Positions 52,201-62,591 of a stretch of 64,000 nucleotides of DNA are shown piece after piece. The DNA lies in the NCBI RefSeq assembly GCF_000334215.1, contig NZ_AMQY01000023.1, positions 310,001 through 374,000 on the forward strand. The letters are read 5' to 3'. The translations under genes were made by a program, and so were the position numbers. The stretch is from Vreelandella jeotgali Hwa (GTDB lineage: Bacteria > Pseudomonadota > Gammaproteobacteria > Pseudomonadales > Halomonadaceae). Under the pieces are notes generated by a model that saw only the letters and a list, made by a program, of their open reading frames with translations, was not told the DNA's origin and ran no database searches. The first letter of the stretch is position 1, and each line of letters starts with the position of its first letter.

Positions 52201-53679
52201 ATGAGCACACCATTACTTCGCAGTGGCAGAATCGAGGATTTTCGTGCCCTGGGTGATACCGGGCAGCCTGCCTATCAGTCGGCCGATCAGCTACGCATGG
52301 TTATTGCCCGCCGGCTGCGCGGAAAAGAGCGGCATCTGGCACGCCCCCAGCGTGACCAGCAAGGCACCCATATTGACTGGTACAGCCCGGTGGATGGCGA
52401 TATTACGCCCTGGGAAGAAGCCACCGAGGAACAGCGTGACGCCGGCCGTTCTCAGCTAGCGGCGTTTCAGCAGGAACTGGCAACACTGGCGCCAGGCGAT
52501 AACACGGCGTCCGGAGACCATGAAGTGTTTTCGCGTCTGGCCCAATGGGTCTGCCATTTTCCCGATGAAAACCACGTTTATCTGGTAGGCGATACGCCGG
52601 TACTGACGTTCTGGAGCTTTATTCATGCGGGAGCGAGCCGCCGGACCGACCCGCTTCGCTGCCTGTACCCCGCTGAAACACCCCGGCCCGAGCCGGTTTC
52701 GCCGCCGCCCACGCCTCCGTCGGCAGCCGCCAGCCCCGTTGCACAACAAACCTCATGGTGGCGACGCTGGTGGTGGCTTCCGCTACTTCTGCTGCTGGCT
52801 CTGCTTGCTCTGCTGTTCGGTCTACGCTCGTGCACGGGGCCCGGCGTGCCGTTGCCCGGCACAGATACTTCCAATACCGGCACCCCCGAGCATGATGCCG
52901 GTAGCAAGGACACATCCAACAACACTTCACCCGACACCGCTGGTTCGGGCGGGGGGCTGGACATACCCTCAACGGGCCAATGGGCGCTGCTTTCCGGTAG
53001 TGGGACTATCGGAGGGCTGGCCTGGCCGGCTATTGGCGGTTTGCCCGATATGGCGGGGATGGGCAAGGCGCCCTCATTGCCTGATATGCCCGGTGCGCCC
53101 GACATGAGTGGCGCAGGCGTTGGCATGGCCGATAGCGGAATGGATAGTGGCGGTGGAGGCGCCGGTGGCGGGGATGGTCCTGGTAGTGAAGCTAGTGGTG
53201 GTGGCGATGGCGGCGCCGGCAAGGGCGCGGCCCCTGCCGATAGTAACGCTACGGCTGCTCCCCCGGCGCCACCTGAAGGCCCGGCATTGCCTGAAATGGA
53301 GCCACTCACCATTCCGGAAGACGCCGAAGAAGGCAAGGCGACCTTTCTGAACGGTGACTGGGCTGCCGCCGGCATCATGGATACACGAGACAGCCGGCCG
53401 CTGAAAGTTTCCTATACCTTTGAAAAGGGCGATGGCGACATGCATATCCGGCGTGGCGGGAAGGACGGGGTTACTTGCAGTGGCCCGGTCCAGGCTGTCT
53501 TCGAGCAGGAGTCGCTGAACATTGATGCGCATCAACAGGCCAACTGCAGCGACGATAGCCACTATGAAATGCCCAGCGTGACGTGCCAACGCCAACAAGC
53601 CGACGAGGAAAAAATGGCCAACTGTACGGCACGCTACGACGATGCGCCCTTCCCCATGGAATTATGGCAGGTCAAATAA
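52201..53679 (+). CDS. srfA: SrfA-family protein
   Basis: 492-aa protein, first gene of a Srf cluster. N-terminal cytoplasmic domain (1-160), Pro-rich linker (160-185), a TM helix at about 190-208 (Trp/Leu-rich), a long Gly/Ser/Asp-rich spacer (215-375, with GGGGAGGGDGPG) and a C-terminal extracytoplasmic domain (about 390-492: KATFLNGDWAAAGIMDTRD, four or more Cys). This SrfA-like topology spans the inner membrane. In Salmonella srfABC is SsrB-activated, but the function is unknown. GGGGAG is six bases before the ATG. Confidence 0.78.
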   Translation: MSTPLLRSGRIEDFRALGDTGQPAYQSADQLRMVIARRLRGKERHLARPQRDQQGTHIDWYSPVDGDITPWEEATEEQRDAGRSQLAAFQQELATLAPGDNTASGDHEVFSRLAQWVCHFPDENHVYLVGDTPVLTFWSFIHAGASRRTDPLRCLYPAETPRPEPVSPPPTPPSAAASPVAQQTSWWRRWWWLPLLLLLALLALLFGLRSCTGPGVPLPGTDTSNTGTPEHDAGSKDTSNNTSPDTAGSGGGLDIPSTGQWALLSGSGTIGGLAWPAIGGLPDMAGMGKAPSLPDMPGAPDMSGAGVGMADSGMDSGGGGAGGGDGPGSEASGGGDGGAGKGAAPADSNATAAPPAPPEGPALPEMEPLTIPEDAEEGKATFLNGDWAAAGIMDTRDSRPLKVSYTFEKGDGDMHIRRGGKDGVTCSGPVQAVFEQESLNIDAHQQANCSDDSHYEMPSVTCQRQQADEEKMANCTARYDDAPFPMELWQVK

Positions 53680-53698
53680 ACAGGACGAGCGTTGTATT

Positions 53699-56600
53699 AT
53701 GCTACCCGACATCACCCCGTTTGAAGACGTTGTCACTCTTGTCAGCCATTCCGGCGTTCAGTTTCTGGATTTTGGCCTGACGCTGGACCCGGCCAACGAA
53801 GCTGCCGGGGAGTTCGTGTATCTTGACGACGCCAAAAAGACGCTGGCCCGCCTCAAGGTGGACAGCAAGGACGATTCGCTGTTTTACGATACCGGTGATG
53901 GTGAGGTCGAATACGTCAAAACCCCCCGGTTCGAAATGGGTATGGATAAAAGCTTGAGCCAGCTGGACCGTACCTGGCTGCCCTTGCCGGTGTTTCGCTT
54001 TCGCCCGCCGCAGCGTTTTGATGAGGGGCCGGGTAACTGGGCGCGCATGCGCATTGCCGCTCTGGACAAGCCCGACCTGCACGGCCACACACACCGCCTG
54101 ACGTTGGCTTTTGATACCCGCACCATGCCGCGCCACGGCAACACCGCGTACCTGGCGCCGGTCGACGAGGACGTACGTTCGGGAGCCAGTTTCCGTATCG
54201 CCAACCAGGCGCCTCAAACCGGCTGGTTTACCGATCAGGCCTGGGTACGGGCCTGGCTGACCGAGCTGTATCATGACGCCAACCCGCAGATGGATAGCCG
54301 GGACCGCGATGCGGCGCTGGATCAGAGCGAACACCTGGCCCACTACCTCAACCTGCTGAGCCTGATGCACACCGACACCACCGGTGACGCCGGTGCCTCG
54401 CGGGTCACCTTGCCCGAGTTCCGCGTTATCGCACAGTCGGATGCCCCCATTCCCGTCGACTTTGTGCTCGACGTGGGCAACTCGCGTACCTGCGGCATCA
54501 TGATTGAGGACCACGGCAAGTCCGGCGCCGGACTGCAAAACAATTACACCCTTGAGCTGCGCGACATGCTCGACCCCGAGCGCCTCTACCGTCAGCCGTT
54601 CGAAAGCCGGATAGAGTTTTCACAAACCTTTTTCGGCAAGGATCACCTGTCGATCAAAAGCGGCCGCCACGATGCCTTTCTATGGCCAACCATAGCCCGC
54701 GTAGGCATTGAGGCCGGGCGCCTGGCAAGCCGCCGCAGCGGCACCGAGGGTTCCACCGGGCTGTCCAGTCCCAAACGCTATCTCTGGGATGAAACCCGCT
54801 ATGATCATGGCTGGCGCTTCAATAGCGCTTACGTCCACACCGAAACCGAGCCGCTGGCAACGGCGGCGCCCTTCTCCAACCTGATCAACGAGCTGGGAAA
54901 TGCGCTCTATACGTTGGAGGAAGACGACCAGATGCCGGTCTTCAAGCCCCACTATTCGCGCAGCTCGCTGATGACTTTCATGCTTTCCGAGGTGTTGGCC
55001 CAGACGTTGATGCAGATCAACAGCCCGGCACAGCGAGTGCTACAGGGCCACACGCACCGCCCGCGCCAATTGCGCTCGATTACGCTGACCGTCCCACCGG
55101 CCATGCCGCAGGCAGAACGCAGCCTGCTGGAATCGCGCATGCGCCAGGCTATCGCACTTATCTGGAAGAGCCTTGGCTGGCATGACGGCGAAGAAGAGGC
55201 CGACCCGTTCAGCGAAGCAGAGACCCACGCCCTGACGGTGCCTACTCCTCAACTGCGCATCGAGTGGGACGAGGCCTCTTGCGGGCAGCTGGTGTATCTG
55301 TATACGGAAGTGCAGGAAAAGTTTGCCAGTCATCCCGAGGAATTTTTTCGCACCCTGGCACGCCCCAACCGCTCATCCAGCGAGCTGGTTCGCCTGGCCA
55401 CCGTGGATATCGGCGGCGGCACTACCGACCTGGTGATCAATGACTATTCGCTTGACCGCAGCAATGCCAGCAGCAGCGGCAGTAACGTCGTTATCGAGCC
55501 CAGCCAGCGCTTTCGCGACGGTTTTCGAGTGGCCGGCGACGATATTCTGCTTGATGTCATCCAGCAATTTATCCTGCCCAGCTTCAAGGCAGCGCTCAAG
55601 CAGGCGGGCGTGGCCAACCCCGATGCCATGATGTCACAGCTTTGCGGGCAGGACGGCGCAAATGCCCAGCAACGAGTGCTGCGACAACAGCTCAACCTCC
55701 AGGTATTCACCCCGCTGGGGCTTGCACTGCTGAGTGACTATGAAGACTTTGATCCCGAAGCGCCCACGCCTCCTGAAACGCTGACCTACGGCGAAAGGCT
55801 CGGCGACCATGCCGTCACCCATGCGGTAGTGCGCTATGTAGAAAATGCCGTGCGCAAGGAAGTCGGACATGGCGCCCATTTCGACTTACGTGATATTTCG
55901 CTGAGTATAAACCTGTGGAACATCCACCAGGCGCTGCTCAGTGGGCAGTTCAACATCTGCAAAACGCTGGATGCCCTCGCCGAAGTCACCTTTCAATACC
56001 ATTGCGACATGCTACTGCTTACCGGGCGCCCTTCGCGCCTGCCCGGTATTCAGGCCTACATCCGCCAGTTGTTGCCGGTGCCGCCCGGACGCATCCTGTC
56101 CATGCACGGCTATCAGACCGGCAGCTGGTATCCTTTCCATCGCAACGGCAGGATTCAGGACCCCAAAAGCACGGCATCGGTGGGGGCCATGCTCTGTTTG
56201 ATGGCTGCCAAAACCAGCCTGCCACGCTTTTTCTTCCGCGCCGGCCGGCTGCATCCCTACTCCACCATTCGCCATATCGGGCTGATTGACGGTAATAACA
56301 CCATCCCCGCTGACGACGTGATTTATTGCAATATCCAGACCAACGAAGCCGGCGATGCGATTGAGCTTCCCGCCGTGAATGACGACGGCACGGTACCCAG
56401 CTTCAAAATGCCCGGCCCGCTTAACCTGGGCTTTCGCCAGCTGTCATCCGAGCGCTGGGCAGCCTCACCGCTGTATACCCTTGGATACAGCGAAAGCGGC
56501 CGCCGGAAACTGGCGGAGGAAGAAGCCAGGGGCCGCCATACGCCGGTGCTGACCGTTACCCTTGCGGTTGATACACGCGCGGGAAAAGGCAGCCTGATCA

Positions 56601-56749
56601 GCGACCAGCTGAAAGTTGACAAGGTCGAAAGCGACACCGAGAAATCATTCAGCCCTCGCGATCTGTTTTTACAGCTCAATACCCTTAACGACGCCGGGCT
56701 GGGCGATACCAGCTACTGGCTGGACAGCGGGAGTGTAAAACGCACATGA
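53699..56749 (+). CDS. srfB: SrfB-family protein with actin-like ATPase motifs
   Basis: 1016-aa cytoplasmic protein. Two phosphate-binding motifs of the actin/Hsp70 fold are visible: FVLDVGNSRTCGIMIE near residue 260 and TVDIGGGTTDLVINDYS near 569. A possible adenosine loop LLLTGRPSRLPGIQAY lies near 775. The N-terminal 250 residues and the C-terminal 200 are family-specific. It probably binds ATP and may assemble or act as a chaperone. The stop overlaps the srfC start (ATGA). Family known as 'virulence factor SrfB'; the role is unproven. Confidence 0.88.
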   Translation: MLPDITPFEDVVTLVSHSGVQFLDFGLTLDPANEAAGEFVYLDDAKKTLARLKVDSKDDSLFYDTGDGEVEYVKTPRFEMGMDKSLSQLDRTWLPLPVFRFRPPQRFDEGPGNWARMRIAALDKPDLHGHTHRLTLAFDTRTMPRHGNTAYLAPVDEDVRSGASFRIANQAPQTGWFTDQAWVRAWLTELYHDANPQMDSRDRDAALDQSEHLAHYLNLLSLMHTDTTGDAGASRVTLPEFRVIAQSDAPIPVDFVLDVGNSRTCGIMIEDHGKSGAGLQNNYTLELRDMLDPERLYRQPFESRIEFSQTFFGKDHLSIKSGRHDAFLWPTIARVGIEAGRLASRRSGTEGSTGLSSPKRYLWDETRYDHGWRFNSAYVHTETEPLATAAPFSNLINELGNALYTLEEDDQMPVFKPHYSRSSLMTFMLSEVLAQTLMQINSPAQRVLQGHTHRPRQLRSITLTVPPAMPQAERSLLESRMRQAIALIWKSLGWHDGEEEADPFSEAETHALTVPTPQLRIEWDEASCGQLVYLYTEVQEKFASHPEEFFRTLARPNRSSSELVRLATVDIGGGTTDLVINDYSLDRSNASSSGSNVVIEPSQRFRDGFRVAGDDILLDVIQQFILPSFKAALKQAGVANPDAMMSQLCGQDGANAQQRVLRQQLNLQVFTPLGLALLSDYEDFDPEAPTPPETLTYGERLGDHAVTHAVVRYVENAVRKEVGHGAHFDLRDISLSINLWNIHQALLSGQFNICKTLDALAEVTFQYHCDMLLLTGRPSRLPGIQAYIRQLLPVPPGRILSMHGYQTGSWYPFHRNGRIQDPKSTASVGAMLCLMAAKTSLPRFFFRAGRLHPYSTIRHIGLIDGNNTIPADDVIYCNIQTNEAGDAIELPAVNDDGTVPSFKMPGPLNLGFRQLSSERWAASPLYTLGYSESGRRKLAEEEARGRHTPVLTVTLAVDTRAGKGSLISDQLKVDKVESDTEKSFSPRDLFLQLNTLNDAGLGDTSYWLDSGSVKRT

Positions 56750-59445
56750 GTCAACTGACCCCTGAACAGACACACCTCCAGCAACGCTGGCTCGCCCTGC
56801 ACCAGGGCGCAGGCGAAGCGATCAGCTGGATTGACGATGTTCGCCATCTTTCTCCGCGTATTGATAGCGAGGCGGACTCGCTCAAGATGGATCTGTACCG
56901 CAAGCGAAACCTGGCCACCAGCCTCTCGCATGTCGCGACAACACCGATGACGGTCGGCTTTTTTGGTTTGTCCCAGGCGGGCAAATCCTACCTGGTATCA
57001 GCATTGGCTGCCGGTGACAACGGCGCACTGGAAACCCGTTACAGCGGCCAACATCTGGATTTTCTTGAAGACATCAACCCGGTAGGCGGTGGCAAGGAAG
57101 CCACCGGCCTGGTAACGCGCTTCAGCCGTGCCGTGCCGTCCGGCGAGGGCGACTTCCCCGTGACGCTCAAGCTGTTCAGCGAGGTCGATATCGTCAAGGT
57201 ACTGGCCAATGCCTGGTTTGAAGATTTTGACCATAAGCGCGGCACGCCAGCAGATATCAGGACTCAGGATATTGAGCAGCACCTGAACGCTTTCGCCCGG
57301 ACTTCCGGCGAGCGTCAATCGGGCATGACGCCGGAAGATATCGTCGATCTTCAGGATTATCTGAACGATAGCTTTCCCAAACCGGTCGCCGCGCTGGCCG
57401 CGCATTACTGGCCGCGTGTTATCGAGTTGGCTCCCGGTCTCGACGTCCGGCAACGCGGTGAATTGCTGTCGATTCTCTGGGGCAAACAGCCCGAATTCAC
57501 GCGGCTCTATGTCTCCCTCGCCAGCACGCTGGGCCAGCTGGGTCACACCACCGACGTACAGGCACCGCTCACCAGCCTGGTTGCCGGCGAGCATAGCCAA
57601 CAGCCGCATCGCAGCATTATCAACGTCGATACCCTGGAACATCTGGAACAGCCGGACGATACATGCCTGACGGTCTGCCCGGTGCACCAACAGGGTCCGG
57701 GGGAGCCGGTGGAGATGATGCTCGCACAGCTAACGGCGCTAACCGCTGAACTGGTGGTGCCGCTGACCGAGGCCGCGCGCAATCACCAGGTCGAGGACAT
57801 CGACTTTCTCGACTTCCCCGGCTATCGCGGCCGTTTGAACCTGACCGAAATTGGCGAGCCCGGCAGTCAAAACGGTATTGCTCAGCTGTTTTTACGCGGC
57901 AAGGTTGCCTACCTGTTCGAGCGCTACACTGATACCCAGCAAATGAACGGGCTGGTGGTATGTACCAGCTCGGAAAAACAAAGCGACGTGTCAAGCGTGG
58001 GGCCGGTGCTCAATCGCTGGATCAGGAAAACCCAGGGCGCCACGGCCGAAGAGCGCGGAGCCCGTACCCCCGGACTTATCTGGGCACTCACCATGCTCGA
58101 CAAGCGCATCAGCACCTCGCTTGATCATACGCCGGCCCAGCTGGAAGAAGGCTTTGAAGGCATGATCAAGATGACGCTGCTGGAGCGCTTTGAGAGCTAT
58201 GACTGGCTGCAACAGTGGGCACCCGACCAGGCGTTCAACAATACTTTCCTGGTACGCAAACCCCATATGAAAGCTCCCTTTCTGGATATTCGGGAAGGCC
58301 GCGAACACGCCTTTGCCTCCGAGGCTGCCGACTCGCTTGATGCAATGAAACGTGCCTTTATCGATAGTCCAGGCGTCGGTCGTCATGTCCATCGGCCCGC
58401 GGATGCCTGGGATGCCATGCTCACTCTGGGCGACGGCGGCATGGCACGTATCAGCGCGCACCTCGAACGTATTGCCGGCCTTGACTACAAGCTGGCGCGC
58501 ATAAACGACCAGCTGGAACATAGCCTTGCCACCCTGGTCACTCACGGTCTGGGCCGTTGGTACCATGAAGACGGCGATGGTGAACAGGAAGCCAAACGCC
58601 GTCTTGCCGAAGACTTCATACAGCGCTTGCAAACCCCCGCGCTCAGCGAGCTTTTGCATTATATGGCGCTGCCCGAAACCACAGTGCGCGAACTGTATTT
58701 AAGCGATAACGAAAGCGCGGACCACAGCACTCCGGAAGAAGAGTCGGCACCTGCCACTCAAGCCCCGCAAAACCTGTACGGCTCTGGCATGTCAGGCGGT
58801 TTTTTCTCCGGTCAGCCGGGTGGTCAGAACAGCCGGCCTGCGCCAACACCCGGAGCGAAAACAGCAGTGCAGGAAGGCGCCGACCATCGCTTTGCCCGAG
58901 CGGTTTTCCATCGCTGGGTTGACCACATGCGCACACTGCCGCGTCGTGAGGCGCTGCTGGCCATGCTGGGGCTGGATCAGCATACGGTAGAAAACCTCTG
59001 CGACGAGCTCATTACCGGCGCAAACCGTCTGAAAATTGATGAAAAACTACAGCAGGCCCTGCTGCAACGGGTACAAAGTGGTGCCCGGCGTGAACGCCTG
59101 GTCGATCGCCAGGTCCTCACCGCTCAGCTGATCCTGAATGACTTTATCGCCTGGCTGGATCTTCAGGAGCGCTCCATGGACCAGCGGCCTCACAATACTG
59201 CCAACGGTGGCCAGCCCCTGTTTGGCTATGAGCAGGACGGCATTGCACCGGGAGCCGAACCCCAACTTCCCCAACACCCAACCAACCAGGCCATTCGATA
59301 CCTGGGCGACTGGCTGCTGGGCATTTGCGACATGACGCGAGAAAACGCCGGTCATAGCGGCGGGCGCGAGCTGAGCGTGGCGCAAAACGCCCGCCTGGGG
59401 GGCATTCTCGATACGCTGACCGCCAAGGAGTTAATCAATGGCTAA
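56746..59445 (+). CDS. srfC: SrfC-family protein with P-loop GTPase-like domain
   Basis: 899-aa cytoplasmic protein. The P-loop GFFGLSQAGKSYL is at about residues 67-79, and a G3-like DFLDFPGYRG lies near 352, suggesting a dynamin-like or other GTPase module, though I do not see a clear NKxD. Long helical regions follow, and the segment SGMSGGFFSGQPGGQNSRP (about 680) is a flexible linker. It overlaps srfB at its start and the next gene at its end by eight bases, so SrfB and SrfC probably act together. Confidence 0.86.
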   Translation: MSQLTPEQTHLQQRWLALHQGAGEAISWIDDVRHLSPRIDSEADSLKMDLYRKRNLATSLSHVATTPMTVGFFGLSQAGKSYLVSALAAGDNGALETRYSGQHLDFLEDINPVGGGKEATGLVTRFSRAVPSGEGDFPVTLKLFSEVDIVKVLANAWFEDFDHKRGTPADIRTQDIEQHLNAFARTSGERQSGMTPEDIVDLQDYLNDSFPKPVAALAAHYWPRVIELAPGLDVRQRGELLSILWGKQPEFTRLYVSLASTLGQLGHTTDVQAPLTSLVAGEHSQQPHRSIINVDTLEHLEQPDDTCLTVCPVHQQGPGEPVEMMLAQLTALTAELVVPLTEAARNHQVEDIDFLDFPGYRGRLNLTEIGEPGSQNGIAQLFLRGKVAYLFERYTDTQQMNGLVVCTSSEKQSDVSSVGPVLNRWIRKTQGATAEERGARTPGLIWALTMLDKRISTSLDHTPAQLEEGFEGMIKMTLLERFESYDWLQQWAPDQAFNNTFLVRKPHMKAPFLDIREGREHAFASEAADSLDAMKRAFIDSPGVGRHVHRPADAWDAMLTLGDGGMARISAHLERIAGLDYKLARINDQLEHSLATLVTHGLGRWYHEDGDGEQEAKRRLAEDFIQRLQTPALSELLHYMALPETTVRELYLSDNESADHSTPEEESAPATQAPQNLYGSGMSGGFFSGQPGGQNSRPAPTPGAKTAVQEGADHRFARAVFHRWVDHMRTLPRREALLAMLGLDQHTVENLCDELITGANRLKIDEKLQQALLQRVQSGARRERLVDRQVLTAQLILNDFIAWLDLQERSMDQRPHNTANGGQPLFGYEQDGIAPGAEPQLPQHPTNQAIRYLGDWLLGICDMTRENAGHSGGRELSVAQNARLGGILDTLTAKELING

Positions 59446-60553
59446 AGTCACACTTCGCCCGCTGGATAATAACGCGCCCGGATTCGGCAATCTGACCCTT
59501 ACCGGGGTCCGGGACGGCGCAACGGTGGCAAGCCTGGCCATTCAGCGCAATCAGGACGAGCTGTTTTTACAAAAGGATGGGCAATGGGAAAGCCAGCCAT
59601 TCCCCTTCGGATTGCCGGCCACAACCCGCGATGACGACAGGACTCAAGCTGCCGAAATAGGCCCCGAGCTTGTTGACCCGCTGCTGGAAAATCCGCACAC
59701 CACCTATCGTGCCGTGCTTTACAGCGCCGATGAGGCCGGATTGGGTGAAGCATCGCTGAAGATAAAGGACGGCCTCATGGCATCCAGCGCCAGCGGCCAT
59801 ACCCCAACCACAGCGGCGGAAGAAACGACGTTGTCGCCGGCGGCAATGCCACCCGACCCGGCGGAAGAGGAAATAGAAGAAAAGAAAGAAGAGCAGGAGC
59901 GTGAACCGGCGCAAGAACAGCCGGCAGCGCCCTCGGAAGACACCACGCCACCTGCCGACACTTCCTCCGAGCCGGGGCCGCGCAAAAAGCGTAAAGTCTG
60001 GCCTTTTGTTCTGGTGGGTATCCTGCTCTTGCTGGGCCTGCTTTTTGGCGGTGCCATGCTGCTGGGCTCGGGTGCATTGGACTCGTGGAAGCCCGGCTTT
60101 GGCGGCGATGACACCGCCCGTACGACATCCGATCAAAAGGACTCGGCATCCGAGCCCGGGACGGCAACCGAGATGCCGGAGGCTCCCTCCTCCAGTTCCC
60201 CGGCACAAACAGGCGCTCCCTGTTCGCTGAGCAGTATGGAAAGCGCCGACGAGCTGGCTTTTGTACAAAGCTGCACGTCAAGCGATAGCAACGACATGAT
60301 GGCGGTCATCAACCAGGCCATGAAAAGCGAACACTGCAACATAGCCCGGCGCCTGTATGCCCACGAAGCGCTGGATGGCAATGCGTCAGTCGCCATGGCA
60401 TACGCTCGCGAGTTTGATCCACAGACCCACACCGACAGCGCCTGCTTTCCCCAGGCCGATGCTGAAACCGCCGTGTTCTGGTACGAGACTGCTCTGGAAA
60501 CCGACCCGGACCAGGCCGATGCCGGCAACCGTATAGAGGAGCTCAAGCCATGA
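59438..60553 (+). CDS. Single-pass membrane protein of the srf cluster
   Basis: 371-aa protein, not recognised beyond the context. N-terminal cytoplasmic beta-rich domain (1-115: VTLRPLDNNAPGFGNLTLTG), a very acidic linker (125-180, Glu/Pro-rich), basic PRKKRKVW and a TM helix at about 188-210. The periplasmic C-terminus has Cys residues and a repeat-like end (ARRLYAHEALDGNASVAMAYA..AETAVFWYETALETDPDQADAG) resembling Sel1/TPR helices. The topology matches SrfA. It overlaps its neighbours on both sides by four to eight bases. Confidence 0.75.
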   Translation: MAKVTLRPLDNNAPGFGNLTLTGVRDGATVASLAIQRNQDELFLQKDGQWESQPFPFGLPATTRDDDRTQAAEIGPELVDPLLENPHTTYRAVLYSADEAGLGEASLKIKDGLMASSASGHTPTTAAEETTLSPAAMPPDPAEEEIEEKKEEQEREPAQEQPAAPSEDTTPPADTSSEPGPRKKRKVWPFVLVGILLLLGLLFGGAMLLGSGALDSWKPGFGGDDTARTTSDQKDSASEPGTATEMPEAPSSSSPAQTGAPCSLSSMESADELAFVQSCTSSDSNDMMAVINQAMKSEHCNIARRLYAHEALDGNASVAMAYAREFDPQTHTDSACFPQADAETAVFWYETALETDPDQADAGNRIEELKP

Positions 60554-62586
60554 TAGGGACCATCACGCTGTGGCGCCATTCACGGGCAACGTGGATACCT
60601 TGCCTGGCCGCTGCCGGTATCGCCTGCGCCGGCCTTGCCCAGGCCAGCGATACCGCTCCGCTGACCATGGCCGGCAAGGAAAACCTCCAGCAGCGCGTGC
60701 TTACTACGCCTGGCTGCCGATTGACGCCTCAGCCGGGCGGAAAACCCGGTGAGGCACTGCCGGCTTTCAGCCGCTTTTATGTTTATCAGCGCAGCGAGCA
60801 GGACGGTGATAAATGGCTCAAGGTAGGGCCGGACAGCTACGGCAACGTGACCGGCTGGCTGCCCGAAGACTGCACGGTAGATTGGAAAATGCAGATGACG
60901 TTGGCCTTTACCAACCCGGCCAACCGTGACCGCCTGATGTTTTTTCGCCAGCGCGATGATCTCACCTCGATCCTGGACGAATTCGAACCGTCCAGCGAAG
61001 TGGCACCGCTACGCGGGCAGCTGGAAAAGGACGGCCAGGCCCCGAGCGTCGTCGCCAGGGAGCCGGAATATTACGTCGATCTGCAGGAGCAATTTTATCT
61101 TCTGCCTATCCTGGAAGGCGAAGAAATCATGACCGAAGCCGGCTTTCGCACGCGCCTGCTCAAGGTCGCCTCGGTCAGCGCCGATGAGGATGTACTCGAC
61201 GAGGCCGAGGACGACGCCGACTCGTCGTCCAACGGCTCATCGCAGCTGCGCGAATTCAACGCCGGCGTCGTCTTCGTGGTTGATTCGACCATTTCCATGG
61301 GGCCCTATATCGAGCGCACTCGCGAAGCCGTCAGGCGCGTTTATGGCCGGCTCGAGGAAGAAAACCTGACCGACAAGGTGCGCTTTGGCATGGTGTCGTT
61401 TCGGGATAGTGTCGAGGCAGCACCCGACGTTGAATACACCACGCGTCTGTTTGCCGATCCCAACGAAACGCAAAACCGTGAAGACTTCATGTCAAAAGTC
61501 GCCTCGCTTGAAGAAGCCACGGCTTCCACCCAAGGCTGGGAAGAAGACGCCTACGCCGGAGTAATGCAGGCAGTTGATGACATCAACTGGGGCAACTTCG
61601 GCGCGCGCTATGTGGTGATGATTACCGATGCCAGCGCCGTAGAGGGCGATAACCCGCGCAGCGCAACCGGCTTTGATGCCGACCAGGTACGTCTGGAAGC
61701 TGCACGACAAGGCATCGCGGTTTACACCCTTTATCTGCAAACGCCGGAAGGCAAGGAACGCGGCGACAACGTGACCGCCGACACCCAATACGGCAACCTT
61801 TCCACCTTCACTGGCACCAACACGTCGCTTTATTATCCGGTCGATGCCAGCAACCTTGAAATGTTTGGCCAACGTGTCGACGCCCTGGCCAATGCCATTA
61901 CCGGCCAGGTACACAGCGCCTACATGGGCGATGAAGCTATTGGCAGCACGCTGAATGCCGAACCGTCAGCAGATACCCAGGCCGGGAACACCGGTACGGA
62001 AGACAGCAAAGCGCAAAAAATGCGCGAAGACACCGAGCTTGTGGGTCATGCCATGCAGCTGGCCTATCTGGGCCAGCGCAACAAAACGCAGGCACCACCG
62101 GTATTCAACGCCTGGATCAGTGACCGCGATCTGATCAAGCAGAACGTGCCCACGACCGAGGTCCGTGTACTCCTGACCAAGGGACAACTCAGCGACTTGA
62201 GCGACGTGGTCAGTGAGATTCTGCACGCCGCCAACACGGGGCTGATTTCTCCTGCCGACATGTTCGAGCAGCTACGCTCCGTCGCCGCTGCTACGGGCAC
62301 CGACCCCAACCAGGTCAGCGAAGACAGCGGCCGACAGCTGGGCGAGATGGGGTTGATGGGCGAATACCTCAAAGATCTGCCGTATCAAAGCGAGGTGCTC
62401 AACCTGGATGAAGCCACCTGGAGCAGCTGGAACGGGCTCCAGCAGGAGCGTTTCATTCGCGGCCTGACGACCAAGCTGCGCCATTACCAGCGCTATAACG
62501 AAGACGTTGACCGTTGGATTTCGCTGGCGCCGGACGCCGACGCGCGCGACAACGTCTATCCGGTACCGCTGGAAATGCTGCCCTGA
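60550..62586 (+). CDS. Periplasmic SH3-like/VWA protein of the srf cluster
   Basis: 678-aa exported protein. The signal peptide is about 32 residues (GLAQA-SD). The SH3-like segment (70-115: YVYQRSEQDGDKWLKVG, GNVTGWLPEDC) is followed by a VWA domain starting near 238 with the MIDAS-like DSTIS (Asp245) and MITDASAVEGDNP (about 359). The helical C-terminal region has YLGQRNKTQAPPVFNAWISD and resembles the C-terminal part of PpkA-type proteins in type VI secretion loci. It overlaps the preceding gene by four bases. Confidence 0.83.
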   Translation: MIGTITLWRHSRATWIPCLAAAGIACAGLAQASDTAPLTMAGKENLQQRVLTTPGCRLTPQPGGKPGEALPAFSRFYVYQRSEQDGDKWLKVGPDSYGNVTGWLPEDCTVDWKMQMTLAFTNPANRDRLMFFRQRDDLTSILDEFEPSSEVAPLRGQLEKDGQAPSVVAREPEYYVDLQEQFYLLPILEGEEIMTEAGFRTRLLKVASVSADEDVLDEAEDDADSSSNGSSQLREFNAGVVFVVDSTISMGPYIERTREAVRRVYGRLEEENLTDKVRFGMVSFRDSVEAAPDVEYTTRLFADPNETQNREDFMSKVASLEEATASTQGWEEDAYAGVMQAVDDINWGNFGARYVVMITDASAVEGDNPRSATGFDADQVRLEAARQGIAVYTLYLQTPEGKERGDNVTADTQYGNLSTFTGTNTSLYYPVDASNLEMFGQRVDALANAITGQVHSAYMGDEAIGSTLNAEPSADTQAGNTGTEDSKAQKMREDTELVGHAMQLAYLGQRNKTQAPPVFNAWISDRDLIKQNVPTTEVRVLLTKGQLSDLSDVVSEILHAANTGLISPADMFEQLRSVAAATGTDPNQVSEDSGRQLGEMGLMGEYLKDLPYQSEVLNLDEATWSSWNGLQQERFIRGLTTKLRHYQRYNEDVDRWISLAPDADARDNVYPVPLEMLP

Positions 62587-62591
62587 CGGCC

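Noticed and set aside
56935-56955. TGTCGCGACA palindrome inside srfC as another regulator site
   Set aside because: No five-base spacer, and it lies within coding sequence, so it does not match the WYL pattern.
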